A DNA stretch of 64,000 bases from Balneolaceae bacterium. GTDB lineage: Bacteria; Bacteroidota; Rhodothermia; Balneolales; Balneolaceae. The stretch spans positions 62,001 to 126,000 of the forward strand of contig JAXHMK010000009.1 of NCBI GenBank assembly GCA_034521495.1, written 5' to 3'. The translations under genes and the position numbers were made by a program. Positions 24,376 through 34,336 of this stretch are shown one piece after another. The notes under the pieces were generated by a model that ran no database searches, was not told where the DNA came from, and saw nothing but the letters and a program-made list of their open reading frames with translations. Within the stretch, counting starts at the first letter, position 1; the number at the start of each line of letters is the position of its first letter.

Positions 24376-26532
24376 ATGAATCAACTCAACATCCTTGGCC
24401 CTGCAGAACTTCGAACGCATGATGGCAAGCTGGAACACTCGTTTCTTGCGGGTCCCAAGCGATTGTTTTTGCTCTCCTTTCTATTGATTAATAAAACGAC
24501 CGGCTTTCAGCGAAGAGACAGAATTCTCCCCCTGCTTTGGCCGGAGAAAGGACAAAAGAGCGCACGGAATGCTCTCAGCAATATGCTCTACCATTTGAGA
24601 AAAACGCTTGGCAAAAATTGTATCGAAACCAGGGGTACAGAAGAACTGAGAGTCAATAATGAACTTTTTGAATGCGATGTTTTTGCTTTTGAAAACGCAA
24701 TTGAGAATCATGACTGGCAAAAAGCATTGAAACTATACCGGGGCAAGCTGCTGGAAGGTCTTCATATTCCGAAAGCCTCCGCCGAACTCGATCAGTGGCT
24801 TGATACTCATCGTAATCACTACCATAATGAGTACCTGAAAGCCGCAGAAAAAGCAGCGCAACAATTTGAGAGCAGTCAGCAGTATAGAGAGGCTGTAACG
24901 TACCGGAGGATCCTCTACCGCGAAGATCCGTTCAGCATAAAAAAAGTTAAAGACTTGTTGCGCTCACTCATGTATGAGGATAAGCAATCTGAAATTTCTG
25001 AGATTATAAACAGCCACGCCAAGCAAATGGCCGATGAGTTTGGAGAGAATCCATCTGCAATCAAAAAAGAGCTCTCTGATTTTATTGAGAAGAGTAAACC
25101 TGAAATTGAAAAGAAGAAAAAGTATCTGAAAGCCACACATGAAAACTCTTTGGCTGTGCTTCCGTTTGATGTTCTGGGAAACCACGAACCTACCCTGCAT
25201 TTTGCCAGAGGTCTGCACAACGACTTGTTGACCCGCCTCTCCGCCAACAGGCAGCTATCGGTGATATCCAGAACATCTGTTCTTCGGTATGAAGAGAGCA
25301 ATCAGCCGATTCCCGAAATTGCTCGTGAACTGGGTGTACGAATTATTGTTGAAGGGTCGGTTCAGCAGATCGAAAACAGAATTCGGCTTAATATTCAGAT
25401 GATTGAAGCTGAGACAGACGACCATCTCTGGGCAGAGACGTTCGACCGGGAACTGACGGTAAAAAATATATTTGATATTCAAAGCGAACTGGCCGGGCGA
25501 ATTACCGAGAGTTTGAAAGGGCAATTTACCAATACAAATACGGATCAGCGCGAAACGGAACCGACCCAGAACCTCGATGCCTACCTGCTGTACACCAAAG
25601 GACGGTTTCATCTGAGTCAGCGCTCAGAAGCCGGTATTACGAAAGCGATCAGCTATTTCAGGCAGGCTATTGACGAAGATAAAAACTATGCGCAGGCATG
25701 GACCGGCCTGGCTGAGGCGCAAATTCTGGCCGAGTGGTACAACTATCCTCAGAAGTCTTCTCATACGGATGCTATGGAATCGGCTGTAAAGGCGCTTTCG
25801 CTGAATCCAACACTTGGTGAAGCTCACACTGCACTTGGAATCATCTATGTGCGCAGGCAAAACGGACCGGACGCACTTCGTGAATTCAAAACCTCTGTGG
25901 AACTGCAACCCGGATATGCGGAAGGACACAACTGGCTTGGATGGATGAATATGGTTCTGGGACGGCTTGATGAGTCGATTGAACCCGCAGAAAAAGCAGT
26001 GACACTTGATCCCCATTCACCCTACACACGGGTTTACCTGGGACAAATTTACCTGGCCAATGGCCAGCCGGAAAAAGCACTCAAGGAAGTTCAAACTGCA
26101 AAAAAGATTGAACCGGAATATGGTGTTATCCACTTCATAGAGGGATTGATCCTCTACCACCTGGGCAAATACGAAGAAGCTGAACAGGCCCAAAAAGAAG
26201 CATTAACGCTTTTAACTCCACACAGCTCTCCATCTTCATCAGAGGGGGTCGCTTCTCTGGCAATTATTTACAATAAGACAGAGCGAAGAAACAGAGCTGA
26301 AGAGCTTTTCAAAAAAGTTCTGCAGGCAGACGATTACGCCTCTGCCGGTTTCGTTTATGCTGCAGTGGGAGATTATAATAAAGCATTTGAAGCATTTGAT
26401 CAGGAAGAGCATTGGGGTGCCTTCACAACACCAACCATCCGGTATCTCTATCCCGATTTTTTATCAGGAATACGAAAAGACAACCGTTTTGAGAAAGTAC
26501 TAAGCAGTGTAAATTCAAGCTGGGAAATGTAA
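24376..26532 (+). CDS. BTAD-type transcriptional regulator with TolB-like and TPR domains
   Basis: This 718-aa protein has a SARP-like winged-helix DNA-binding domain (about 1-95, with LLWPEKGQKSARNALSNMLY and LRKTLG), a bacterial transcriptional activation domain of helical repeats (about 97-240), a charged linker, a TolB-N/FlgO-like module typical of adenylate-cyclase-type TPR proteins (about 260-390, SLAVLPFDVLGNHEP, IVEGSVQ) and at least five TPR units (about 400-690). This architecture is common in Bacteroidota and Balneolota as a one-component regulator. No membrane helix or cyclase domain is present. The divergent lipoprotein is the obvious candidate target. Ligand unknown. Confidence 0.85.
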   Translation: MNQLNILGPAELRTHDGKLEHSFLAGPKRLFLLSFLLINKTTGFQRRDRILPLLWPEKGQKSARNALSNMLYHLRKTLGKNCIETRGTEELRVNNELFECDVFAFENAIENHDWQKALKLYRGKLLEGLHIPKASAELDQWLDTHRNHYHNEYLKAAEKAAQQFESSQQYREAVTYRRILYREDPFSIKKVKDLLRSLMYEDKQSEISEIINSHAKQMADEFGENPSAIKKELSDFIEKSKPEIEKKKKYLKATHENSLAVLPFDVLGNHEPTLHFARGLHNDLLTRLSANRQLSVISRTSVLRYEESNQPIPEIARELGVRIIVEGSVQQIENRIRLNIQMIEAETDDHLWAETFDRELTVKNIFDIQSELAGRITESLKGQFTNTNTDQRETEPTQNLDAYLLYTKGRFHLSQRSEAGITKAISYFRQAIDEDKNYAQAWTGLAEAQILAEWYNYPQKSSHTDAMESAVKALSLNPTLGEAHTALGIIYVRRQNGPDALREFKTSVELQPGYAEGHNWLGWMNMVLGRLDESIEPAEKAVTLDPHSPYTRVYLGQIYLANGQPEKALKEVQTAKKIEPEYGVIHFIEGLILYHLGKYEEAEQAQKEALTLLTPHSSPSSSEGVASLAIIYNKTERRNRAEELFKKVLQADDYASAGFVYAAVGDYNKAFEAFDQEEHWGAFTTPTIRYLYPDFLSGIRKDNRFEKVLSSVNSSWEM

Positions 26533-26747
26533 ATCGAAGCACCCGCTGCGATTATACTGATATAAGCAAGTAATCAGTTTTGAATAAATCCATGATTCAA
26601 ACCGAATCCCTATGGATTAACTGTCAATCCCAACTCGTTGAGGAGTTACCCCATTTTTTTAAGCAAATAATTAGCAATGACGATGAAATTTGTCTCGGTT
26701 TTTGAAACGTCCCGAACCGTCGGGACCAAGGAGTTTTTGCGATCAAA

Positions 26748-26944
26748 AGCCCCGAAGGGGCGTCATCAATAGCATAGGACGGAGTCCTATGTATTGGGAA
26801 TCATAGGAATTGTGTAGCCCTGAAAGGGCGCAAGCTTTCCTCTGACAATCTCTTGGGCTTACGCCCTTTCAGGGCTGATCGAATGAAATGCGTTATTTTT
26901 CATAGGGTTTCACCCCATGCTATTGATGACGCCCCTTCGGGGCT
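26748..26944. repeat. 197-bp element with 28-bp perfect terminal inverted repeats
   Basis: Positions 26748-26775 and 26917-26944 are exact reverse complements over 28 bp, and each arm itself contains the palindrome GCCCCGAAGGGGC. Inside is a second pair, GTAGCCCTGAAAGGGCG and CGCCCTTTCAGGGCT, plus AGGAC-GGAG-TCCT. Non-coding and MITE- or integron-like in shape, but no transposase link is visible. The rest of gap 26533-27093 has only short hairpins, such as GTCCCGAACCGTCGGGAC at about 26709. Confidence 0.8.
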
Positions 26945-27093
26945 TATTATGTAGTCTTCTTTCAAACAAAGAGCATTTCCACTTGTTTAAAAAAGAATCC
27001 TTCTGATTTTATTAAACTTACAGTTCAAGAAGTAAAAATTTCGGGGTAACTTCTCCAACTCGTTTCCAAGCCTCTCGAACCTGGAAGTTCGAG

Positions 27094-28485
27094 TTACGCC
27101 GGTTCAATATTCTGATTGCTCCGAAACAGGTTATGCGGGTCCCACTCTTTCTTGATCTTTTTCAGCCTTTCATAATTAGAACCATAGGCGTCAGGTATCC
27201 GGCGTTCTTCATCCTGGCCCATTAAGTTGACGTATACACCGCCGCTGGAGTAAGGCGACATGGCAGTATGGAACTCTTTTACCCAGTTCATTGGCTCCTC
27301 ATCCGGAGCCGATTCGGGCCAACCGGCAAATATGTGGAGTGAATATGCAGCATCACGATGTGGAAATGCCGTTAGTTCCGGTTCAACCCTGTTGATCTTG
27401 CCGCCCATTGGTTCAAAATAGGCGACCGATAAAGCCCCCGCGATCTGTTCCGTATGTTCCAGAACTGTGTTGATCGCAGCATCTGAAATCTCATTCATGT
27501 AGTGCGCTTTCGAATACCACCGGTTTCCGCTTGCCATGCCCTCATCAAACATTTTTTGTGCCGTTGTATATGGCATAGGCTCTACGGCATTCAACATCGG
27601 ATCGCCAAAATTGAGAAGCGGACTGAGCTCTTTAGTTGCAGTTTTAATATCTCCCGTGTGACCAATAACCAGTGAAAGAACCGGTTTGCCGTGAAATTTT
27701 TCCGGGAATGCATCGATAGGAGGCGCATTCAGAAAAAATGCGTAGCAGGTCAGTTCATCAGGTGCATCCTCCATAAATTCACGATAAAACCGCAGCACAT
27801 CCCCGGCCTGCTTGATCGGGAAAACTACCTGGCCGGCCATAATCTCAGGACCTGTTTCGTGGAGCTGGAATTCGAATGAAGTTACAATCCCGAAATTCCC
27901 GCCGCCACCGCGAATGGCCCAGAACAGATCTTGATTGTGATGTTCGTTTGCCAGCACTGCTTCCCCGGATGCCGTCACAATCCTCGCTGACAACAGGTTA
28001 TCCAGCGCCAGGCCATGTTTCCGGGCAAGATAGCCGGTCCCGCCGCCGAGTGTATAGCCGGCAATACCAACGGTTGATACCGTTGCCCCGGTCGTTGCCA
28101 GGCCGTGCTCTTGTGCGGCTTCATCAAATTCACCCCATCGAACTCCCGGCCCAACAATTGCCACTTCTTCAGCCGTATCAATTTCGATCGATTTCATAAG
28201 GGAGAGATCAACCACGAGTCCGCCGTCGCAAATGGATTTTCCGGCATAATCATGACCTCCGCTTCTGACCGAAAATGGAAGGTCATGTTTTTTCACAAAT
28301 TCGACAGATTGAACAACGTCTTCTTCAGTTTCACAGCGCACGATAGCTGCGGGAAATTTGTCGAAAAAACCGTTCCAGCCCTTTCTAAACTCTTCATAGT
28401 TAGATTCGCCTTTTAAAATAACCGGTCCGCTAACATCTTTAGCAAGTGTATCAAAAAATGAACTGTCCATCTTTGATGAGCTCAT
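27094..28485 (-). CDS. FAD-binding oxidoreductase, berberine-bridge-enzyme family
   Basis: This 463-aa protein has a PCMH-type FAD domain with SVRSGGHDYAG, whose His probably attaches FAD covalently, and VGIAGYTLGGGTGYLARKHG. It ends in the BBE signature (NYERLKKIKKEWDPHNLFRS). The cysteine that would give a second covalent bond in bicovalent members is missing (TVSTVGIAG), so single attachment is expected. Family members oxidise sugars, alkaloids or phenolic polyketides with O2. The substrate is not predictable. No signal peptide. It stands alone between two repeat-rich gaps. Confidence 0.85.
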   Translation of the reverse strand: MSSSKMDSSFFDTLAKDVSGPVILKGESNYEEFRKGWNGFFDKFPAAIVRCETEEDVVQSVEFVKKHDLPFSVRSGGHDYAGKSICDGGLVVDLSLMKSIEIDTAEEVAIVGPGVRWGEFDEAAQEHGLATTGATVSTVGIAGYTLGGGTGYLARKHGLALDNLLSARIVTASGEAVLANEHHNQDLFWAIRGGGGNFGIVTSFEFQLHETGPEIMAGQVVFPIKQAGDVLRFYREFMEDAPDELTCYAFFLNAPPIDAFPEKFHGKPVLSLVIGHTGDIKTATKELSPLLNFGDPMLNAVEPMPYTTAQKMFDEGMASGNRWYSKAHYMNEISDAAINTVLEHTEQIAGALSVAYFEPMGGKINRVEPELTAFPHRDAAYSLHIFAGWPESAPDEEPMNWVKEFHTAMSPYSSGGVYVNLMGQDEERRIPDAYGSNYERLKKIKKEWDPHNLFRSNQNIEPA

Positions 28486-29159
28486 AGCAACTGTATTGGA
28501 TTAAACAAAACGAATAGGATAAGGTGTAACTGACAATTTATAATAAGAATTCAGATCTGCAAAAAAAGTGGCAAGAACATTATGATTCGGGATGACAGAA
28601 TTCTCTGTGTGTATTCGCGGCGTGATCGTTCATTCCCTCAGTAACAATTCTGATTGCACCGCTGTTTGGTTTAAGCTGATATGAACGTTTGAAATTCGGC
28701 AGGTGTGCCAAAGGCATCCTGTCGGGAAAAAAATTCCTGTCCACCGAAGCTTTGGTAATCATAAGCTTCATCTTAAAAATGAGCTTGCGCAGGTGGAAAT
28801 CGCCAGCCGAAGGAGCCAATATCAAGATTCTGCCACTAACCCTCGAATTCCCTGTCTGGTGCAAGTGTTAAGCGAAGCGTCACTTGTGCCCCTTTTCCTT
28901 AGTAAAAGTCACAAGTGACATCCTTGGCTTACTGATAGTAAAGTGATTCTTCCTGCAAGACAAATCCTACATTATTTGAATATATGCTTTCAAATGCCGG
29001 ATTTAACACTTGCGCCAGTTTGAGTAAAATTACATGGGTAATGTCAGGGGGTTGGGGTGGATCCAGTCAGCCGATAGATAAATTTATGAAATATTGCTCT
29101 TTTCCTGCGATATTAATGAATACGATGTCTAACAAATCAAGCTAACAAACCTGTTTTCT
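28486..29159. other. 674-bp gap with one hairpin, no confident gene
   Basis: The only structure seen is an inverted repeat GTCACTTGTG (28879-28888) with CACAAGTGAC (28910-28919). A TTG-started 94-codon frame on the minus strand (28580-28864) has no family resemblance and is not called. The promoter of the GH2 gene at 29160 should lie in its right part. Confidence 0.4.
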
Positions 29160-30989
29160 ATGCGAGCTCAAAAACTCTGTCTACTGTTAATAACTTTCCT
29201 CTTCACATTCACATCATTAAATCTTCACGCCCAATCCTGGCAACCGGCGGGAGATAAAATCAAAACCACGTGGGGTGAGAATCTGAATCCCGAAAATGTG
29301 TGGGATGCCTATCCGCGGCCGATGATGGAGCGGGAGGAGTGGATGAACCTGAACGGGTTGTGGGACTATGCCATTCGTCCGGTCAACAGCCCGGCGCCGA
29401 ATTCCTATGACGGCGAGATTTTGGTACCGTTTGCGGTGGAGTCGAGCCTCTCCGGGGTGATGCAGCGGCTGGGCACGGAGAACGAACTTTGGTACGAGCG
29501 GGAGATCGAGATTCCGTCGGACTGGAACGGCAAGGATATTATTCTGCACTTTGGAGCGGTGGACTGGAAAGCGGAGGTGTGGCTGAACGACATTAAAATT
29601 GGTACGCACACCGGCGGGTATGCACCGTTTTCGTTTGATATCACGCCGTACCTGGCGGACGGTTCGCAGACATTGGTGGTGAAAGTGTGGGATCCCACGG
29701 ATGAGGAGGGTCAGCCGCGCGGCAAGCAGGTGAATGAGCCGGGCGGAATTTACTACACGCCGGTCTCCGGAATCTGGCAAACAGTGTGGCTGGAACCGGT
29801 CGGCGAAGCATCGATCCAGGATTTCAGGCAGACACCGGACATCGACAAGGGAATTGTCACCTTCAGTGTAGACACCCGAAACGCTCAACCCGGCGATCTG
29901 TATGAAGTGATTGTCCGCGATGAGGGAGAGGTTGTGGCCCGGCAAAAATCAGCTGTGGATCAATCGCTCGATATTCCTATTCCGGATGCGAAATTATGGT
30001 CGCCGGAATCGCCGTTTTTGTATCGAACGGAAATTGTGTTGCATCGCGACGGGGAAGAGGTGGATCGCTTCGACAGCTATTTTGCGATGCGGAAAATCAG
30101 CATGGAGCGGGATGACGAAGGAAAATTCCGGCTGCATCTGAACAATGAAAAATATTTCCAGTTCGGCACGCTGGACCAGGGCTGGTGGCCGGACGGGCTC
30201 TACACCGCACCGAGTGATGAGGCGCTGAAGTACGACATCGAAAAGACGAAAGAGCTTGGATTTAACATGATCCGCAAGCACGTGAAAGTGGAGCCGGCGC
30301 GCTGGTACATGCATGCCGACGAGCTCGGGATGCTGGTGTGGCAGGATATGCCGAACGGTGGCGGCCAGCCCAACTGGCAGCGAACGCAGTTTTTTGATGA
30401 TGGAGTGCTGACGCGTCCCCCGAAAGAGGAGGCGATCTACAAGAAGGAGTGGAAAGAGGTGATCGACTACCTGTACAACCAGCCAAGTATCGTGGTGTGG
30501 GTGCCGTTCAACGAGGGCTGGGGTCAGTTTCGAACCAAAGAGATTACGGAGTGGACGAAAGAGCTGGATCCCTCGCGGCTGGTGAATTCGGCATCGGGCG
30601 GAAACCATTTTCCCGGCGTGGGCGATATCCTGGACCTGCACAACTACCCACCGCCGGAGATGCACCTGTACGACGGCATGAAAGCCAACGTGATGGGCGA
30701 GTACGGCGGCATCGGCCTGGTGATGGACAATCATCTTTGGGACACTGAAAAAGAGAACTGGGGCTATGTGTCGTATCAATCCGTTGATGAAGTGACAGAC
30801 GAATACGTGAATTTCGCCGAAATGCTGATCGACTTTGTGAGCGGCGGATTTACAGGTGCCATTTATACGCAAACCACGGATGTTGAAGGAGAAGTGAACG
30901 GTCTGATGACCTACGACCGCAAGCGCATGAAGGTGGATGCGGAACGGGTGAGAGAGATTAATCGGAAGGTGATTGAGGCGCTTGAATAG
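29160..30989 (+). CDS. secreted glycoside hydrolase family 2 protein
   Basis: This 609-aa protein has a signal peptide ending NLHAQS. Sugar-binding jelly-roll (about 40-215, FGAVDWKAEVWLNDIKIGTH), immunoglobulin-like middle (about 216-320) and TIM-barrel (about 325-609) domains are in GH2 order. The catalytic acid/base is predicted as Glu452 (WVPFNEGWG) and the nucleophile as Glu514 (VMGEYGGIG). It acts as a beta-galactosidase, glucuronidase or mannosidase-type exo-enzyme; the exact sugar cannot be read. It is shorter than E. coli LacZ and lacks its C-terminal domains. G+C is clearly higher than in its neighbours, hinting at a different origin. Confidence 0.9.
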   Translation: MRAQKLCLLLITFLFTFTSLNLHAQSWQPAGDKIKTTWGENLNPENVWDAYPRPMMEREEWMNLNGLWDYAIRPVNSPAPNSYDGEILVPFAVESSLSGVMQRLGTENELWYEREIEIPSDWNGKDIILHFGAVDWKAEVWLNDIKIGTHTGGYAPFSFDITPYLADGSQTLVVKVWDPTDEEGQPRGKQVNEPGGIYYTPVSGIWQTVWLEPVGEASIQDFRQTPDIDKGIVTFSVDTRNAQPGDLYEVIVRDEGEVVARQKSAVDQSLDIPIPDAKLWSPESPFLYRTEIVLHRDGEEVDRFDSYFAMRKISMERDDEGKFRLHLNNEKYFQFGTLDQGWWPDGLYTAPSDEALKYDIEKTKELGFNMIRKHVKVEPARWYMHADELGMLVWQDMPNGGGQPNWQRTQFFDDGVLTRPPKEEAIYKKEWKEVIDYLYNQPSIVVWVPFNEGWGQFRTKEITEWTKELDPSRLVNSASGGNHFPGVGDILDLHNYPPPEMHLYDGMKANVMGEYGGIGLVMDNHLWDTEKENWGYVSYQSVDEVTDEYVNFAEMLIDFVSGGFTGAIYTQTTDVEGEVNGLMTYDRKRMKVDAERVREINRKVIEALE

Positions 30990-31082
30990 ATTTGAGACAT
31001 GAGATTTGAGAGGTGAGACGGGCAGAAGGCAAAACGAAAAAGTGAAAAGGCAGACGAAGGAAGAGGCGGTGTACGTTTATGA

Positions 31083-31470
31083 GTCATTCTGAGCTTGACT
31101 CAGAATCTCCGGGTCGTGGTTAATTATGGAGATCCTGAATCAAGTTCAGGATGACATTTGTATTATTTTTCCCCTTGGCACGGCACCCTGGAAGCTCCGG
31201 CTTCCTATTAAAAACGAGAACTATTGGAATGATCCTTTTATCCATTACCGTTGGCTTCAGCCAACGGCTGGAGGTCCTAAGCAAGAAATGGGCTTTAGCC
31301 CCATCCTCTATGCGGCTAAAGCCCCTCCTGAAGATTGCAGGCTCTCGGATCCGTCAGTTAAAACTGACGGTAATAGATATCCAGAACCCGGCCTTCGGGG
31401 CGACGAGGAAAAAACCATCAGCTCATTGCGAGGGAGCTCGAAATGGCGCAAGCGTCCCGCTTGTGCCCCC
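31083..31470. repeat. cluster of at least four dispersed repeat types
   Basis: 31083-31155 is a family 4 element (GTCATTCTGAGCTTGACTCA...CAAGTTCAGGATGAC). Next come CGTTGGCTTCAGCCAACG, GGGCTTTAGCCCC, CGTCAGTTAAAACTGACG and a family 3 fragment. A REP-type hairpin GGCGCAAGCGTCCCGCTTGTGCC lies at 31444-31467. No gene was found in 30990-31643. Confidence 0.75.
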
Positions 31471-31643
31471 TATTTAGTTCCATTTCCCAATTGTGCCTTA
31501 AGTTCAACATGAAAAGCATGAATTGAATCCATAGAGATCGTTCTACTCCTTTCGCGATAACGCATTCATTTTTTGCTTGCAAACAATCCCATTTCTCGTA
31601 TTTTCTGCAAATAATATTCATTTCTTAACCAAATACAACCGTT

Positions 31644-33242
31644 GTGACCGAAGAGAAAACGAAATCACAAACAAAGCCTCCATCGTCCGAAGGCCGGGGA
31701 ACACTATTTGATAAATTTCTAAACGGTATTGAAACCCTGGGCAATAAGCTTCCCGATCCGGCTATGTTGTTCTTCATCCTGCTGGTGATTGTGTGGGTGC
31801 TTTCGGCAATCCTGGCACCGATCGATTTTGGAGAGGTGCATCCGCGTACCGGTGAGGAACTGCTGGTACAAAATCAGCTTACAGGCGAAAATATGGCTGA
31901 TTTCCTTGCGAATATGGTGAACACCTTTGTGCTTTTTGCACCCCTGGGAATTGTGCTTGTAGCTATGCTCGGTGTTGGCGTTGCAGAACACTCGGGTTGG
32001 ATTGATGCCGGCCTCAAAAAACTGCTCAACTTTACACCTCCGTCACTCCTAACGCCCATGCTGATATTGATAGCGATTGTCAGCCACACCGCCGCCGATG
32101 CCGGGTATGTCCTTGTAATTCCGCTGGGAGGAGTGATTTTCTATGCCGCTGGACGACATCCGCTGGCGGGAATTGCAGCTGCATTTGCGGGGGTAAGTGG
32201 TGGGTTTTCCGCAAATTTTATTCCCTCGGCTATCGACCCGCTGTTGATGAGTTTTACCCTGGAAGCCGCCCAGATTTTGAACCCGGAGATGGCTCTGAAC
32301 CCCATCAACAACTGGTATTTCACGAGTGCGTCGAGTGTTTTGATTGTAACGGTTGGTTGGTACATCACCGATAAAATTGTAGAACCGCGCCTCGAGGGAA
32401 TTGAGATTGACGGTGACGAAGATGAGATGCCCCAGATGGAGACCGTAACCGATAAAGAAAGCCGCGCTTTCTGGTGGGGTTTTGCTGCGATGATGTTGGG
32501 AATTATTGGGTTAATTGCATGGGCTTACCCGGCTGATTCTGCCCTTCGCGGTCCGGATATGGTGAATCCTGACGAAATGTCTTTGGTCTCATTCGAGGCT
32601 CCGCTGATGCAGGCGATTGTCCCGCTCATATTCATTCTTTTGCTGATTCCCGGTGTGGTGTATGGTTTTGTATCCGGTAAATACAGCAGCTCCAAGGATA
32701 TGATCGACAATATGACCAAGTCGATGGAGAGCATGGGGTATTACATCGTGATGGCCTTTTTCTGTGCACTGTTTATTGATGCATTTAGCAAATCGAATAT
32801 CGGGCTGTTGGTGGCTCTGAAGGGTGCTAATTTCCTGGAGGCACTGGCTCTTCCGGGGCAAGTGACGGTTGTAGGAATCATTTTTTTGAGCGGAATTGTG
32901 AATCTGCTGGTTGGATCGGCTTCTGCCAAGTGGGCACTCATCGCTCCCATCTTTGTCCCCATGCTGATGCAGCTCGGCATCTCACCTGATCTGACCCAGG
33001 CAGCCTATCGTGTCGGTGATTCGGTTTCAAATATTATCACTCCGCTGCTACCGTACTTCCCGCTCGTGGTTGTCTTTTGTCAGCGCTATGTGAAGAATAC
33101 GGGAATCGGGACACTTATTTCAATGATGCTGCCGTATGCTATTATTTTTATGATCACCTGGACCATCTTTCTGCTGGTCTACTGGGCGATTGGAATTCCA
33201 CTGAGTTTTGAGGCGTATTACACCTATCCGGCTGGTGGGTAG
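31644..33242 (+). CDS. AbgT-family transporter
   Basis: This 532-aa inner-membrane protein starts with GTG at 31644. It has about 9-11 helices and two re-entrant-like hairpins, in the pattern of the AbgT family (LGNKLPDPAMLFFIL, IVSHTAADAGYVLVIPLGG, SGGFSANFIPSAIDPL, GSASAKWALIAPIFVPMLM). Characterised members import p-aminobenzoyl-glutamate or export sulfonamides using the proton gradient; which applies here is unclear. No abgA/abgB hydrolase genes are nearby. It stands alone. Confidence 0.93.
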   Translation: MTEEKTKSQTKPPSSEGRGTLFDKFLNGIETLGNKLPDPAMLFFILLVIVWVLSAILAPIDFGEVHPRTGEELLVQNQLTGENMADFLANMVNTFVLFAPLGIVLVAMLGVGVAEHSGWIDAGLKKLLNFTPPSLLTPMLILIAIVSHTAADAGYVLVIPLGGVIFYAAGRHPLAGIAAAFAGVSGGFSANFIPSAIDPLLMSFTLEAAQILNPEMALNPINNWYFTSASSVLIVTVGWYITDKIVEPRLEGIEIDGDEDEMPQMETVTDKESRAFWWGFAAMMLGIIGLIAWAYPADSALRGPDMVNPDEMSLVSFEAPLMQAIVPLIFILLLIPGVVYGFVSGKYSSSKDMIDNMTKSMESMGYYIVMAFFCALFIDAFSKSNIGLLVALKGANFLEALALPGQVTVVGIIFLSGIVNLLVGSASAKWALIAPIFVPMLMQLGISPDLTQAAYRVGDSVSNIITPLLPYFPLVVVFCQRYVKNTGIGTLISMMLPYAIIFMITWTIFLLVYWAIGIPLSFEAYYTYPAGG

Positions 33243-33271
33243 GTCAGATATGAGATGTGAGTTAAGTTGAA

Positions 33272-33420
33272 AGCACGAGCGAGACGCTCGCGCTATTACA
33301 AATGTGAGTTAGGTTGAAAGTAAGAGCGAGGACGCTTGCGCTATTCTAAATTAAGAATCGAAATGGCGCAAGCAGCCTGCCCCGAAACGAAATGGCGCAA
33401 GCGTCTCGCTTGTGCCTATT
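33272..33420. repeat. REP hairpin cluster on the left of the RAYT gene
   Basis: At least four units are present: AGCACGAGCGAGACGCTCGC at 33273, a diverged unit at about 33321, and two GGCGCAAGC...GCTTGTGCC-type units within 33361-33416. Each is a hairpin with one internal mismatch. Opposite-orientation pairs recall BIME structures. Confidence 0.8.
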
Positions 33421-33470
33421 ACCTATTGCTTGTGCCTATTGCCTATTTCAATATCCCGCATGTGCCTGTT

Positions 33471-34025
33471 TCACTCGAATATATTTCTAACATTTATCAA
33501 CCCTTGCTTTCCAGAATAATCTGAAGCACTACTAAATACATAATCAGTTGCTTTAAACACAAAACCTGCTTTTACAGGATTTTGATGAATGTATTCAATT
33601 TTTTCTTTGATCAAATAATGGTTATCCAATTCAAGTGGATGAAAGTTTCTTTTCCACAGTTGATAAGTTGTATTCGATTTTCTTTTATTCCCTTCAAATC
33701 TAAAAGACTTCAAAAGCCATTTCTTTCGACTTTCTCTTGGGTTGCTTTTGATGACATCTAAGAGTGTTTTTGATGTGAATCCACGGAAGTCTCGAATCGT
33801 GTTACTTAGATTTGATTCATCACTTGAGCTCAAAATTAAATGAATATGATTTGTCATGATGCAATACGCATAAATGATCAATCCTTTATTCTTTTGGCAA
33901 TATTGAAGATTGTTAATTATAACCTTCCGGTATTCATTCCTGGTAAATAAATCAATCCATTTCACAACTGTAAATGTGACGAAATAGGGAAGATTATCAT
34001 CAAAAATTTTAAACTTTTCACTCAT
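33471..34025 (-). CDS. REP-associated tyrosine transposase (RAYT)
   Basis: This 184-aa IS200-like Y1 transposase of the TnpA-REP group has the HUH metal motif His60-x-His62 (CIMTNHIHLI) and the expected nucleophile Tyr145 (IEYIHQNPVKAG), with the usual WKRNFHP stretch between. RAYTs are single-copy domesticated transposases that cut and spread REP hairpins. REP-like hairpins lie on both sides (33272-33420, 34223-34292) and again at 31444, 35930 and 46140-46297. The gene has no terminal IS ends, in keeping with a RAYT rather than a mobile IS200. Confidence 0.9.
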   Translation of the reverse strand: MSEKFKIFDDNLPYFVTFTVVKWIDLFTRNEYRKVIINNLQYCQKNKGLIIYAYCIMTNHIHLILSSSDESNLSNTIRDFRGFTSKTLLDVIKSNPRESRKKWLLKSFRFEGNKRKSNTTYQLWKRNFHPLELDNHYLIKEKIEYIHQNPVKAGFVFKATDYVFSSASDYSGKQGLINVRNIFE

Positions 34026-34221
34026 CGATCTGAAAACGTTTTTTATAAGTATGAATCGAAAAAGTGAAAAACCTTACAGAATATTCTTATCGTACTGATT
34101 ATTCTTGTAAACAAAAGATCAGCAGAAGTGATACGCTGACACTAAAAAGATTCCTGAGATTTGAATTTAGTGCATAGCACGAGTGGGATACTCATTTCAG
34201 TTTTGAGCAGGTTGTCTACGC

Positions 34222-34292
34222 AAAGCACGAGCGAGACGCTCGCGCTATATCTAAATTAAGAATCGAAATGGCGCAAGCGTCCCGCTTGTGCC
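34222..34292. repeat. REP pair, left border of decayed cassette copy A
   Basis: AGCACGAGCGAGACGCTCGC at 34224, then GGCGCAAGCGTCCCGCTTGTG from 34270, in opposite orientation. The same pair with the same spacer (CTAAATTAAGAA) borders the intact cassette at 35929. The gap 34026-34336 has nothing else recognisable. Confidence 0.8.
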
Positions 34293-34336
34293 TGTTTCAG
34301 TCCGATTCTTAGATTTGCGACAGTAACCTCACTTCA

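Noticed and set aside
28580-28864. 94-codon minus-strand frame in the gap before GH2
   Set aside because: It starts with TTG, has no family match or ribosome-binding site, and crosses a region with no other gene-like signals.
29994-30872. 292-codon antisense frame over the GH2 gene
   Set aside because: A consequence of high G+C third positions in the GH2 gene. No domain is visible.
31126-31512. Long plus-strand frames of 128 and 108 codons in the repeat cluster before abgT
   Set aside because: They run entirely through dispersed palindromic repeats and have no protein-like pattern.
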